In this document: one piece after another, positions 33,162-40,693 of the stretch
How positions within the stretch are numbered: position 1 is the stretch's first letter
Layout of the letters: every line of letters starts with the position of its first letter
Assembly: GCF_000336775.1 (NCBI RefSeq)
Contig: NZ_AOLJ01000026.1
Location: 1-44,699, forward strand
Direction: 5' to 3'
From: Haloferax gibbonsii ATCC 33959
Lineage (GTDB): Archaea; Halobacteriota; Halobacteria; Halobacteriales; Haloferacaceae
Length of the DNA stretch: 44,699 nt
The notes under the pieces: model-generated
Told to the model about the DNA's origin: nothing
The model's input: the letters and a program-made list of their open reading frames with translations, nothing else
Databases searched by the model: none
Translations under genes and position numbers: made by a program

Positions 33162-34312
33162 ACTTCGATTTCAGCGACCGAGTCGGCCGCGTCGAACCGA
33201 GCGCGACGCTCGCCATCTCGAACCTCGCGAGCGAACTGGAAGCGCAGGGCGAAGACGTGGTCGACCTCTCGGTCGGCGCGCCGGACTTCCCGACTCCGGA
33301 CAACATCACGCAGGCGGCGAAGGACGCGCTCGACGCGGGACACACGAGCTACACCTCGTCGAACGGAATCCCGGAACTCAAGGACGCAATCGCGGCGAAG
33401 CTCCGCGGCAACGGCGTCGACGCCGAGGCCGACGAGGTCATCGTCACGCCCGGCGGCAAGCAGGCGCTCTTCGAGACGTTCCAGACGCTCGTCGACGACG
33501 GCGACGAGGTCGTTCTCCTCGACCCCGCGTGGGTCTCCTACGAGGCGATGGTCAAACTCGCCGGCGGCACGCTCAGCCGCGTCGACCTCGCACAGCACGA
33601 CTTCAGGCTCGAACCCGCACTGGACGAACTCGCCGAGACGGTCTCCGACGAGACGAAGCTCCTCGTCGTCAACTCCCCGTCGAACCCGACGGGCGGCGTC
33701 TTCTCCGACGCGGCGCTCGAAGGCGTCCGCGACCTCGCGGTCGAACACGACTTCGCCGTCATCTCCGACGAGATTTACGAGCGCATCGTCTACGACGGCT
33801 TCGAGCACACCTCGCTGGGCTCCCTCGACGGGATGGAAGACCGCACCATCACCATCAACGGCTTCTCGAAGGCGTTCTCGATGACCGGCTGGCGGCTCGG
33901 CTACCTCCACGCCCCGTCGGACCTCATCTCGCAGGCCGGTAAGCTCCACTCGCACTCGGTCTCCTGCGCCGTGAACTTCGTCCAGCACGCCGGCGTCGAG
34001 GCGCTCTCGGAGCGCACCGACGACGACGTCGAGGAGATGCGACAGGCGTTCGAGGCCCGCCGCGACATGCTCGTGGACCTCCTCGCCGAACACGACGTTG
34101 ATGTCGCCGTCCCGAAGGGCGCGTTCTACATGATGCTCCCCGTCGACGACGACGACCAGGCGTGGTGCGAGGGTGCGATTCAGGACGCGAAGGTCGCGAC
34201 CGTCCCCGGTAGCGCCTTCAACGCGCCGGGCTACGCCCGCATCTCCTACGCCGCGAGCGAAGAGCGACTCCGCGAGGCCGTCGAGCGCCTCGCCGAGCAC
34301 GACTACATCTGA
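33158..34312 (+). CDS. aspC: Class I aminotransferase, aspartate aminotransferase-like
   Basis: A 384-residue fold-type I PLP enzyme. The PLP lysine is Lys 238 in NGFSKAFSMTGWRLGY; Asn 176 in NSPSNPTGG and Asp 204 and Tyr 207 in SDEIYE contact the cofactor. The substrate arginine lies near the C-terminus in GYARISYA. SVGAPDFPTPDNI at the N-terminus is the usual Ig-family segment. It could act on aspartate, tyrosine or other amino acids; sequence alone supports only the class. The translational overlap with ribH is not explained by a shared pathway. Confidence 0.9.
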   Translation: MNFDFSDRVGRVEPSATLAISNLASELEAQGEDVVDLSVGAPDFPTPDNITQAAKDALDAGHTSYTSSNGIPELKDAIAAKLRGNGVDAEADEVIVTPGGKQALFETFQTLVDDGDEVVLLDPAWVSYEAMVKLAGGTLSRVDLAQHDFRLEPALDELAETVSDETKLLVVNSPSNPTGGVFSDAALEGVRDLAVEHDFAVISDEIYERIVYDGFEHTSLGSLDGMEDRTITINGFSKAFSMTGWRLGYLHAPSDLISQAGKLHSHSVSCAVNFVQHAGVEALSERTDDDVEEMRQAFEARRDMLVDLLAEHDVDVAVPKGAFYMMLPVDDDDQAWCEGAIQDAKVATVPGSAFNAPGYARISYAASEERLREAVERLAEHDYI

Positions 34313-34428
34313 GCCGCCCGCGGCGACCCGATTTTCCACCGTCGTATCGAGCCCCGAGAGCGCGTACTGGCAACTAACCTGACAGTGTGCTAGGGATGAA
34401 CGTGATTTTTGTTGTCGTATCTTCGGTT

Positions 34429-34515
34429 AGATTTATGTCCACTACCACCTAGGTACTACTCGTACATACCGCTCTTCGGGTGGGTTCTCCGCGGACGGTC
34501 CGCGTATGTATGGAG
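34429..34515 (+). promoter_or_regulatory. Promoter and structured 5' leader of pilA
   Basis: AGATTTATG at 34429-34437 is TATA-like and would start the transcript near 34460. The leader of about 65 bases can fold: 34461-34469 (CGTACATAC) pairs with 34504-34512 with one G-U, and inside it 34490-34496 pairs with 34498-34504 (CGCGGAC/GTCCGCG), partly competing. A Shine-Dalgarno-like GGAG at 34512-34515 lies ten bases before the ATG, in or next to the stem. Confidence 0.45.
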
Positions 34516-34525
34516 CATACAACTC

Positions 34526-35119
34526 ATGAAAATAAGACAACTACTAGCAGACGATGGTGCAGTCTCGCCGGTCATCGGCGTGATTCTGATGGTCGCGATT
34601 ACGGTGATTCTCGCGGCCGTTATCGGGACGTTCGTCCTCGGACTGGGTGGGCAGACGGCGACCGCCCCGCAGGCGAGCTTCAGTTTCGACTTCACCGATA
34701 ACGACCAATCATCAACCGATAATGCAGACGTTCTCTCGATTACCCACGAATCCGGGACTGCAATCAGTTCGGAGCGATTGACTTTTGCAGTCTCCGGTGC
34801 GACCGCTGTTGACGCTGACGAGTCCACGTCAGCAACACTTGCAATAGCTGGAACCTCGGGAGACACGTCTTGGGACGACCTTTCGTCGGGTACTGTGAGT
34901 GCGGGTAACACGGTTACGTTAGATGGTGGTGACTTCCTGTACGACCTTGATGGTGACAGCACTAGTGTCGCTGCAGATGGTACTAATGACGATACTTCCG
35001 GTGGAGATAGCGACGAAGAGGCACTCGACCTGAGCGGTGCAACGGTCCGTATCGTCTGGACCTCGGAGTCCGGTGAGAACTCCGCGACGATTCAGACGTG
35101 GACCGGCCCCGAGGCCTAA
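34526..35119 (+). CDS. pilA: Type IV pilin PilA
   Basis: A 197-residue prepilin. The N-terminus is a short charged class III signal (MKIRQLLADDGA) followed by the nearly invariant haloarchaeal H-domain, residues 13-40 (VSPVIGVILMVAITVILAA and on). The PibD peptidase should cut at or next to Ala 12. The rest is an acidic, Ser/Thr/Gly/Asp-rich head with beta-strand patterns (residues 47-197). Base use in the head is visibly more A/T-rich than in neighbouring genes, as often in surface pilins that vary fast. The ATG at 34526 is fixed by the signal and by the GGAG upstream. Pilins of this type mediate surface adhesion and control motility in Haloferax. Confidence 0.93.
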   Translation: MKIRQLLADDGAVSPVIGVILMVAITVILAAVIGTFVLGLGGQTATAPQASFSFDFTDNDQSSTDNADVLSITHESGTAISSERLTFAVSGATAVDADESTSATLAIAGTSGDTSWDDLSSGTVSAGNTVTLDGGDFLYDLDGDSTSVAADGTNDDTSGGDSDEEALDLSGATVRIVWTSESGENSATIQTWTGPEA

Positions 35120-35146
35120 CCACCTCCGTAACGATTTCGCAGTAAC

Positions 35147-35163
35147 CGGCCACCACGTGGCCG
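35147..35163. terminator. Hairpin in the convergent gap after pilA
   Basis: CGGCCAC-CAC-GTGGCCG has perfect seven-base arms and stands 27 bases after the pilA stop and before the convergent exporter permease. A CCTAATTTCT tract follows on the plus strand. It may act as terminator or RNA 3' end stabiliser. Confidence 0.4.
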
Positions 35164-35210
35164 ACGACGACCCTAATTTCTCACAGACACAGCATCCCTG
35201 AGGGTCCCAA

Positions 35211-36356
35211 CTACTTCCTGAGCGCCTCCACCGGCCGCTCGTTGGCCGCCTTCCACGCCGGGTACAGCCCCGAGAGGACGCTGGTGCCGACGCCGAATCC
35301 GACCGCGAGGACGATGTAGAGGAGGTTCGCCACCTGGAAGGTCGCGAGCGGGTCGTTCAGGACGAACGCGTTGAGCGCGACGCCCGCGCCGACCGCGAGT
35401 ATCGCGCCGATGACGCCCCCGGCGACGCCGAGCAGGCCGGCCTCGGCGAGAATCATGCGAATCACGTCGCCGCGCTGGACGCCGACGGCGCGGAGGACGC
35501 CGATTTCCTGGCGGCGCTCGATGGTGCTCATGAGCATGACGTTCAGGATGCTCACGCCGGCGACGACCAGCGAGATGGAGCCGATGCCGATGAGGAAGGC
35601 GTTGAGGATGCCGAAGAACTCGTTGATGCCCGCCGTGATGGACTGGAGTTCGAACACCGAGACGCGCTCTTCGCGCTCGTTGAGGGCCTCGCGGATGGCG
35701 ACCGCCGACTCGTTCGCGGCCTGTCCGGAGTCGGCGCTGACGACGACCTGCGAGTAGCCCGTGCCGTTGACGTCCTCGACGGGGACGATGACGGCGTTGT
35801 TCGGGCTGACGAGCGAGATGCCGCCCTGTTCGGCCAACACGGCCGAGACGCGGTAGGTTCGACCGTCGACGGAGATGGTGTTTCCGGGCTCGATGTCGAG
35901 CAGGCCGGCGGTGCCGGAGCCGACGAGCGCGCCCTGTCTGAGCCGGTCGGGGATACGCCCCTCCTCGGCCTCGTAGAGCGCGCCGGGGTCTTCCATCCCG
36001 TAGACCGTTGTGACGGTCTGTCGATCACCTCGCGAGACGAGTTTCGACTCGGAGCGGACGGGGACGACCGCGCCGTCGGTGACCGCGCGACGAATCTCGT
36101 CGACGTCGCGTTCGGTGAGTTCCTCGATTCCCTCCTGGAAGTTGGGCGAGACGCTGATCTCGTTGCCGATGTCGCCGAGTTGCTGGCTCGCGCCGGTGCG
36201 GAGCGTCGTGCCGAACATGCCGAGCGACGCGATGGCGAGGACGCCGATGATGATGCCGAGGACGGCGAGCCCCGAGCGGATGCGGTTGCGCGAGAGGTTC
36301 CGACGCGCCATCAACAGCGCGGGAACGCGCCGGAAGAGGTCGTCGAGGACGCTCAC
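35211..36356 (-). CDS. MacB-type ABC exporter permease
   Basis: A 381-residue FtsX/MacB permease. It begins with a short cytoplasmic segment ending in ARRNLSRNRIRSGLAVLGII, then helix 1 (about 28-50), a large extracytoplasmic MacB_PCD domain (about 55-245), and three C-terminal helices at about 255-285, 305-330 and 340-365 with the cytoplasmic ERRQEIGVLRAVGVQRGDVI coupling segment. It ends NERPVEALRK, as many family members do. Such permeases move no small substrate through the membrane; they work mechanically on periplasmic or extracellular proteins or lipids. It overlaps the ATPase by four bases. Confidence 0.92.
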   Translation of the reverse strand: MSVLDDLFRRVPALLMARRNLSRNRIRSGLAVLGIIIGVLAIASLGMFGTTLRTGASQQLGDIGNEISVSPNFQEGIEELTERDVDEIRRAVTDGAVVPVRSESKLVSRGDRQTVTTVYGMEDPGALYEAEEGRIPDRLRQGALVGSGTAGLLDIEPGNTISVDGRTYRVSAVLAEQGGISLVSPNNAVIVPVEDVNGTGYSQVVVSADSGQAANESAVAIREALNEREERVSVFELQSITAGINEFFGILNAFLIGIGSISLVVAGVSILNVMLMSTIERRQEIGVLRAVGVQRGDVIRMILAEAGLLGVAGGVIGAILAVGAGVALNAFVLNDPLATFQVANLLYIVLAVGFGVGTSVLSGLYPAWKAANERPVEALRK

Positions 36357-37018
36357 TGTATCCTCCCGTCGATGAGTTCGACCGTTCGGTCCGCGTAGTC
36401 GCCGAGTTGGGGGTCGTGGGTGACGGCGATGACCGCCACGTCGTCCTCGCGGCGAATCTCGTCGAACAGGTCGAGGACGCTCCGGCCGGTCTTCCGGTCG
36501 AGGTTCCCCGTCGGCTCGTCGGCGAGCAGGATGCGCGGCTCGTTGATGAGCGCCCGCGCGATGGCGACGCGCTGTTTCTGCCCGCCCGAGAGCTGGTCGG
36601 GTCGGTGGTCGAGTCGCTCGCCGAGGCCGACGCGTTCGAGCAGGCGCGTCGCCCGGTCGCGGGCGGTCGGGTCGTCGCCGAACAGCGTCGGCATCTCCAC
36701 GTTTTCCAGCGCCGACAGCGTCGGAATCAGGTGGAAGCTCTGGAAGATGAAGCCGATAAAGCGCTTTCTGTGGACCGTCATCTCCCGGTCGGAGAGGTCG
36801 GTCACGTCCTGTCCGTCGAGGTAGACGGTCCCTTCAGTCGGCGTGTCGAGGAGGCCGAGGACGTTCAGCATCGTGGACTTCCCGCTACCCGAGGGCCCCA
36901 TGACGGCGACGAACTCGCCGGGGTCGGCGTGGAAGTCCACGTCCCTGAGCGCCTCGACGACCTCGCCGCCGGTGTCGTAGCGCTTCCAGACGCGTTGGAG
37001 TTCGATGATGTGGTTCAT
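36353..37018 (-). CDS. MacB/LolD-type ABC exporter ATP-binding protein
   Basis: A 221-residue ATPase with Walker [10 protein letters not shown] (41-49), Q-loop region [20 protein letters not shown], signature [15 protein letters not shown] and Walker [13 protein letters not shown], all in the LolD/MacB pattern. The H-loop is in [10 protein letters not shown]. It pairs with the downstream permease through an ATGA overlap and starts six bases after the secreted-protein gene, so all three form one operon. Confidence 0.94.
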   Translation of the reverse strand: MNHIIELQRVWKRYDTGGEVVEALRDVDFHADPGEFVAVMGPSGSGKSTMLNVLGLLDTPTEGTVYLDGQDVTDLSDREMTVHRKRFIGFIFQSFHLIPTLSALENVEMPTLFGDDPTARDRATRLLERVGLGERLDHRPDQLSGGQKQRVAIARALINEPRILLADEPTGNLDRKTGRSVLDLFDEIRREDDVAVIAVTHDPQLGDYADRTVELIDGRIQ

Positions 37019-37024
37019 CTCGAA

Positions 37025-38467
37025 TCAGCGTCGTCTGTAGGCGTAGATTCCGACGCCGACCACGACGAGGAGGGCGACGAGGCCGCCGACGAGGAGGAGC
37101 GTGGTGCCGAGACCGCCGCCGCCGTCGTTCGAGTCGACGGGCTGCGAGAGGTCGCTCACGTCCACCGTCGTTTCGACGGTCCGCTCGCGGCCGTCGGCGA
37201 GGTAGGTCACCTCGACCGGGACGGAGGTCACGCCGTCGTCGACGGTGGCGTAGAGGTCGAACGAGGCGAAGTCGCTCGCGGGCACCGAGCCGACGAAGTA
37301 CTCCTTGTAGGGGCGCTCGGGAGTGACGCTGTCGGTCGGGACGACCCGGACGACGACGCTCTGGGCGTCGCTGAGGCCGACGTTGCTCGCGCTGCCCGAG
37401 ATGTGTATCTTCCCGTCTTCGCGCTCCACGTCGACGCCGGTGAGCGAAATCCGACCGGGGGCGGCGACGTAGTCGATGGTCGTCGCCGCGGAGCCGTCTC
37501 GCCCGCCGGTCTCGTAGTCGGCGACCACGTCGAGCGTCGCGCGGTCGACCGACGAGACGTTCAGCCGGACGGTCCGGGTGGACTCGGCCGCGACGGTTCC
37601 GACGGGGTTCCCGACGACGGTCGCGTCGCCATCGCGAAGCGAGAGGACGAGGTCTTCGAGGGGCGCGTTGCCGAGGTTCGTCACGTCGACGACGACCGCG
37701 GGGCGAGCGCCGTCGCCGAGGGTCGCGTCGAGGCGGACGTTCTCTCGGAGTTCGTCGGCGGCGAGCGGCGCGGTGGTCGTCGTCGTCCGGGCGTTGCCGT
37801 CGGCGGTGGTGTAGCGCAGCGTCGCCGTCACCTCGGAGTCGGTCGCGCCGGGCGTCACGTCGAACTGGAACGTCTGGGCCTGTCCGGAGTCGAGGCGCGG
37901 GACGACGCGCGTGTCGTTCCGCACGGTCGCGTCCTCGGCGGCCACCGACAGCCGAAGGTTGCGCGCCACCTCCTCCTCGCCGTTCGAGACGGTGACCTGG
38001 ACGGGCGTCTCCGTGCCGATGACCGCGTCGCCGACCTCGACGGTCACCTGCGGGCCGCCCTCGCGGACGCGGACGACGACGGGGTACTGGAGTCGCTGGA
38101 CCTGGCCGTCGCTCCGGCCGACGACGGTCACGCGGAGGTCGTAGGTCCCCGCGTCGGCGAGCCGGACTGAAAGCGGGATTTGCAGGTCGCTCCCGGGTGG
38201 AATCGTCCCGAGGTCTTCGGCCCGCGCGAGGTCGTTCGAGCCGCTCGCGGTGCGGACGTACACGTCCGTCACTTGGAGGTTCGACGGGCTGTTCTGCGCG
38301 TTCTGTACGGTAGTCGAGAGGATGAACCGCTCGCCCGGCGTCGGCTGTGCGGGCGAGACGGAGACGTCGTCGATGTAAGCGGTCGCCTCCGCGCCGAGCG
38401 TCGGTGCCGGGAGTCCGGCGAACACGACGACGACGAGAAGGGCGACCGAGAGGGCGCGCCTGCTCAT
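37025..38467 (-). CDS. Secreted, membrane-anchored COG1361/CARDB-like protein of the exporter operon
   Basis: A 480-residue protein with a Sec signal peptide (about 1-25, ALSVALLVVVVFAGLPAPT), three or four Ig-like repeats of 90-110 residues, and a C-terminal anchor near 453-475 ending in YAYRRR. The repeats look like CARDB/COG1361 domains: each opens with segments such as PTPGERFILSTTVQN, GTETPVQVTVSNGEEE and RPAVVVDVTNLGNAPLEDL. It is the first gene of the operon and precedes the ATPase by six bases. It takes the position that MacA holds in bacterial MacAB, so I infer that it is the extracellular partner of the permease. The ATG at 38467 follows an AT-rich GATATATGG. Confidence 0.85.
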   Translation of the reverse strand: MSRRALSVALLVVVVFAGLPAPTLGAEATAYIDDVSVSPAQPTPGERFILSTTVQNAQNSPSNLQVTDVYVRTASGSNDLARAEDLGTIPPGSDLQIPLSVRLADAGTYDLRVTVVGRSDGQVQRLQYPVVVRVREGGPQVTVEVGDAVIGTETPVQVTVSNGEEEVARNLRLSVAAEDATVRNDTRVVPRLDSGQAQTFQFDVTPGATDSEVTATLRYTTADGNARTTTTTAPLAADELRENVRLDATLGDGARPAVVVDVTNLGNAPLEDLVLSLRDGDATVVGNPVGTVAAESTRTVRLNVSSVDRATLDVVADYETGGRDGSAATTIDYVAAPGRISLTGVDVEREDGKIHISGSASNVGLSDAQSVVVRVVPTDSVTPERPYKEYFVGSVPASDFASFDLYATVDDGVTSVPVEVTYLADGRERTVETTVDVSDLSQPVDSNDGGGGLGTTLLLVGGLVALLVVVGVGIYAYRRR

Positions 38468-38587
38468 GTTTATCAATCCATATATCGAGAAGCCGACGGA
38501 AATACCTGCCGTGGCTGACGGTCGCACGAGGCCGAACGTCTCGGCCCGGTTCGGGGGCCGTCGGTCGGCGAACCCCCGCTCGGCGAA

Positions 38588-38596
38588 GATACTTAT
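38588..38596 (+). promoter_or_regulatory. TATA-like box of the helicase gene
   Basis: GATACTTAT lies about 30 bases before the helicase ATG at 38624, a leaderless spacing. Confidence 0.45.
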
Positions 38597-38623
38597 GTGA
38601 GTCCGCCACCAGAACTGTGACAG

Positions 38624-40543
38624 ATGCGCGTGCGTGACCTCCCGCTGTCGGCGGCCCTCGTCTCCCACTACGAGTCGGACGGTATCGAGGAACTCTACCC
38701 GCCGCAGGCCGCCGCGGTCGAGGCGGGCGTCGCGGAGGGCGGCCGCGTCGTCGCCGCCATTCCGACCGCCAGCGGCAAGACCTTCATCGCGGAACTCGCC
38801 ATGCTCACCGCCGACGGGCCGGCGCTCTACATCGTTCCGCTTCGCGCGCTCGCCCGCGAGAAGTACGAGACGTTCGACCGACTTCCCGGCGTGAGCGTCG
38901 GCATCTCCACGGGCGACTTCGACGCGGACGAGGCGGCGCTCGGCGACCACGACATCGTCGTCGCCACGAGCGAGAAGGTCGACTCGGCGATTCGAAACGG
39001 CGCGCCGTGGGTCGAGCGCCTCGCCTGCGTCGTCGTCGACGAGGTCCACCTCCTCGGCGCGCCGGGGCGCGGACCGACGCTCGAAGTCACGCTGGCCACG
39101 CTCCAGCGCCGCGTTCCGGACCTCCAGCTCGTCGCCCTCTCGGCGACCGTCGACAACCCCGAGGTCATCGCCGACTGGCTCGACGCGGCGTTGGTCGAGA
39201 GCACGTGGCGACCCGTCTCGCTCCGGACCGGCGTCTACGCCGACGAGACCGTCGAGTTCGACGACGGCACCGACCTCGACGTGGTCGTCCCCCCGACCGG
39301 CCCGAACGACGACGAGGCCACGGAGGCGACCGTCGCGCTCGTCGAAGACGCGGTCGAGACCGGCGGGCAGTGTCTCGCGTTCGTCCGGTCGCGCCGCGAG
39401 GCCGAGGCGCTCGCCGACCGCCTCGCCGACGAGGACCTCTCGCCCGCGCCCGCCCTCGGCGACGAACTCGACGAACTCGGCGGCACCGCGACCGGCCGCC
39501 AGCTCTCGGAGTGCGCCCGGACCGGCGTCGGCTTCCACCACGCCGGCCTGCGGAGCGCCCACCGGGTCGCCGTCGAGAACGCCTTTCGAGACCGCCGGCT
39601 CGCGGTCATCTGCGCGACGCCGACGCTCGCCGCCGGGGTGAACGTCCCCGCCCGCCGGGTCGTCATCCGCGACCAGAAGCGCTACACCGGCGACTCGATG
39701 GCGTGGATTCCCGTCCTCGACGTCCACCAGATGTGCGGCCGCGCCGGCCGCCCGCACCTCGACCCGTTCGGGGAGGCGGTCCTCGTCGGCGACGCGGACA
39801 CGAAAGCCGAGCTGTTCGACCGCTACGTGACGGCCGACGCGGAGGCCGTGGACTCGCAGTTCGACGACCCCGAGGCGCTCCGGACGCACGTCCTCTCGGT
39901 CGTCGCCTCCGGGTTCGCCGACAGCCTCGACGGCGTCGCCGACGTGTTCTCGGCGACCTACTACGCCCACCAGAACCCGAGCGTGGACCTCGTGGGGCTC
40001 GTCGCCGACGTGGTCTCGGAGCTCGAAGCGATGGAGCTCCTCGACGCGACCGAGGGGACGCTGTCGGCGACGACGCTGGGCGCACAGACCTCCAGACAGT
40101 ACGTCTCGCCGACGACCGGGGCCCGCATCGTCTCGGGCATCCGCGCCATCGAGACGATGGCCGACGAGCACGTCACCGCCCGGACCGCCCTCGAAGTCGT
40201 CTGCGACACGCCGGACATGCACGACACCTACCTCGGCAACCGCGAGCGGGCGCTGATGTACCAGTACGCCCGGAGCCACGCCGCGGAGTTCACCACCGCG
40301 ATGCACGACGCCGACCCCTTCGAGGAGTGGCTGACGGCGGTCAAGACCGCCCGCATCCTCCACGAGTGGACCGAGGGCTCGGACATCGAGGAACTCGTCG
40401 AGCGCTACCGAATCGGGCCGGGCGACGTGGAGTCCCGCGTGGAGCGCGCCGAGTGGTTGCTGGGCGCGGCCGACGCGCTCTGTGCCGCCCTCGACGCCGA
40501 CGTGCCGGAGTTCCGCGAGGTCCGGGCGCTGCTGTCGCCCTGA
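38624..40543 (+). CDS. hel308: Hel308-like superfamily 2 DNA helicase, short form
   Basis: A 639-residue Ski2-type helicase. Motifs in order: Q-motif YPPQ (25-28), Walker A PTASGKT (47-53), VPLRALAREKY, DEVH box (139-142), SAT (173-175), the second RecA domain with FHHAGLRSAHR and CATPTLAAGVNVPAR, and motif VI HQMCGRAGRP. A winged-helix and a ratchet domain follow up to about residue 620, with the family segment RIGPGDVESRVERAEWLL. The chain then ends; the C-terminal helix-loop-helix domain V with its brake role in Hel308 is not seen. Hel308 unwinds the lagging strand at stalled forks. It sits 150 bases before rbcL, on the same strand. Confidence 0.88.
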   Translation: MRVRDLPLSAALVSHYESDGIEELYPPQAAAVEAGVAEGGRVVAAIPTASGKTFIAELAMLTADGPALYIVPLRALAREKYETFDRLPGVSVGISTGDFDADEAALGDHDIVVATSEKVDSAIRNGAPWVERLACVVVDEVHLLGAPGRGPTLEVTLATLQRRVPDLQLVALSATVDNPEVIADWLDAALVESTWRPVSLRTGVYADETVEFDDGTDLDVVVPPTGPNDDEATEATVALVEDAVETGGQCLAFVRSRREAEALADRLADEDLSPAPALGDELDELGGTATGRQLSECARTGVGFHHAGLRSAHRVAVENAFRDRRLAVICATPTLAAGVNVPARRVVIRDQKRYTGDSMAWIPVLDVHQMCGRAGRPHLDPFGEAVLVGDADTKAELFDRYVTADAEAVDSQFDDPEALRTHVLSVVASGFADSLDGVADVFSATYYAHQNPSVDLVGLVADVVSELEAMELLDATEGTLSATTLGAQTSRQYVSPTTGARIVSGIRAIETMADEHVTARTALEVVCDTPDMHDTYLGNRERALMYQYARSHAAEFTTAMHDADPFEEWLTAVKTARILHEWTEGSDIEELVERYRIGPGDVESRVERAEWLLGAADALCAALDADVPEFREVRALLSP

Positions 40544-40661
40544 CGCGGAGGGCCGCCCGCGTGGCGCACCCATGGTGACCCCGTGACGTCCCCGTAATGA
40601 CGCCGCTGCGCGCCGAACCGTTCTCCTTCGCGTCGAGGGGGCAAAGTCGCTTCGGGATGCC

Positions 40662-40669
40662 GTTTTAAG
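40662..40669 (+). promoter_or_regulatory. TATA-like box of rbcL
   Basis: GTTTTAAG is centred 28 bases before the rbcL ATG at 40694, consistent with a separate leaderless transcript. The 150-base gap after the helicase holds nothing else that I can recognise. Confidence 0.45.
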
Positions 40670-40693
40670 CTCCGCGGGAGCGTAGGCGAAGCT

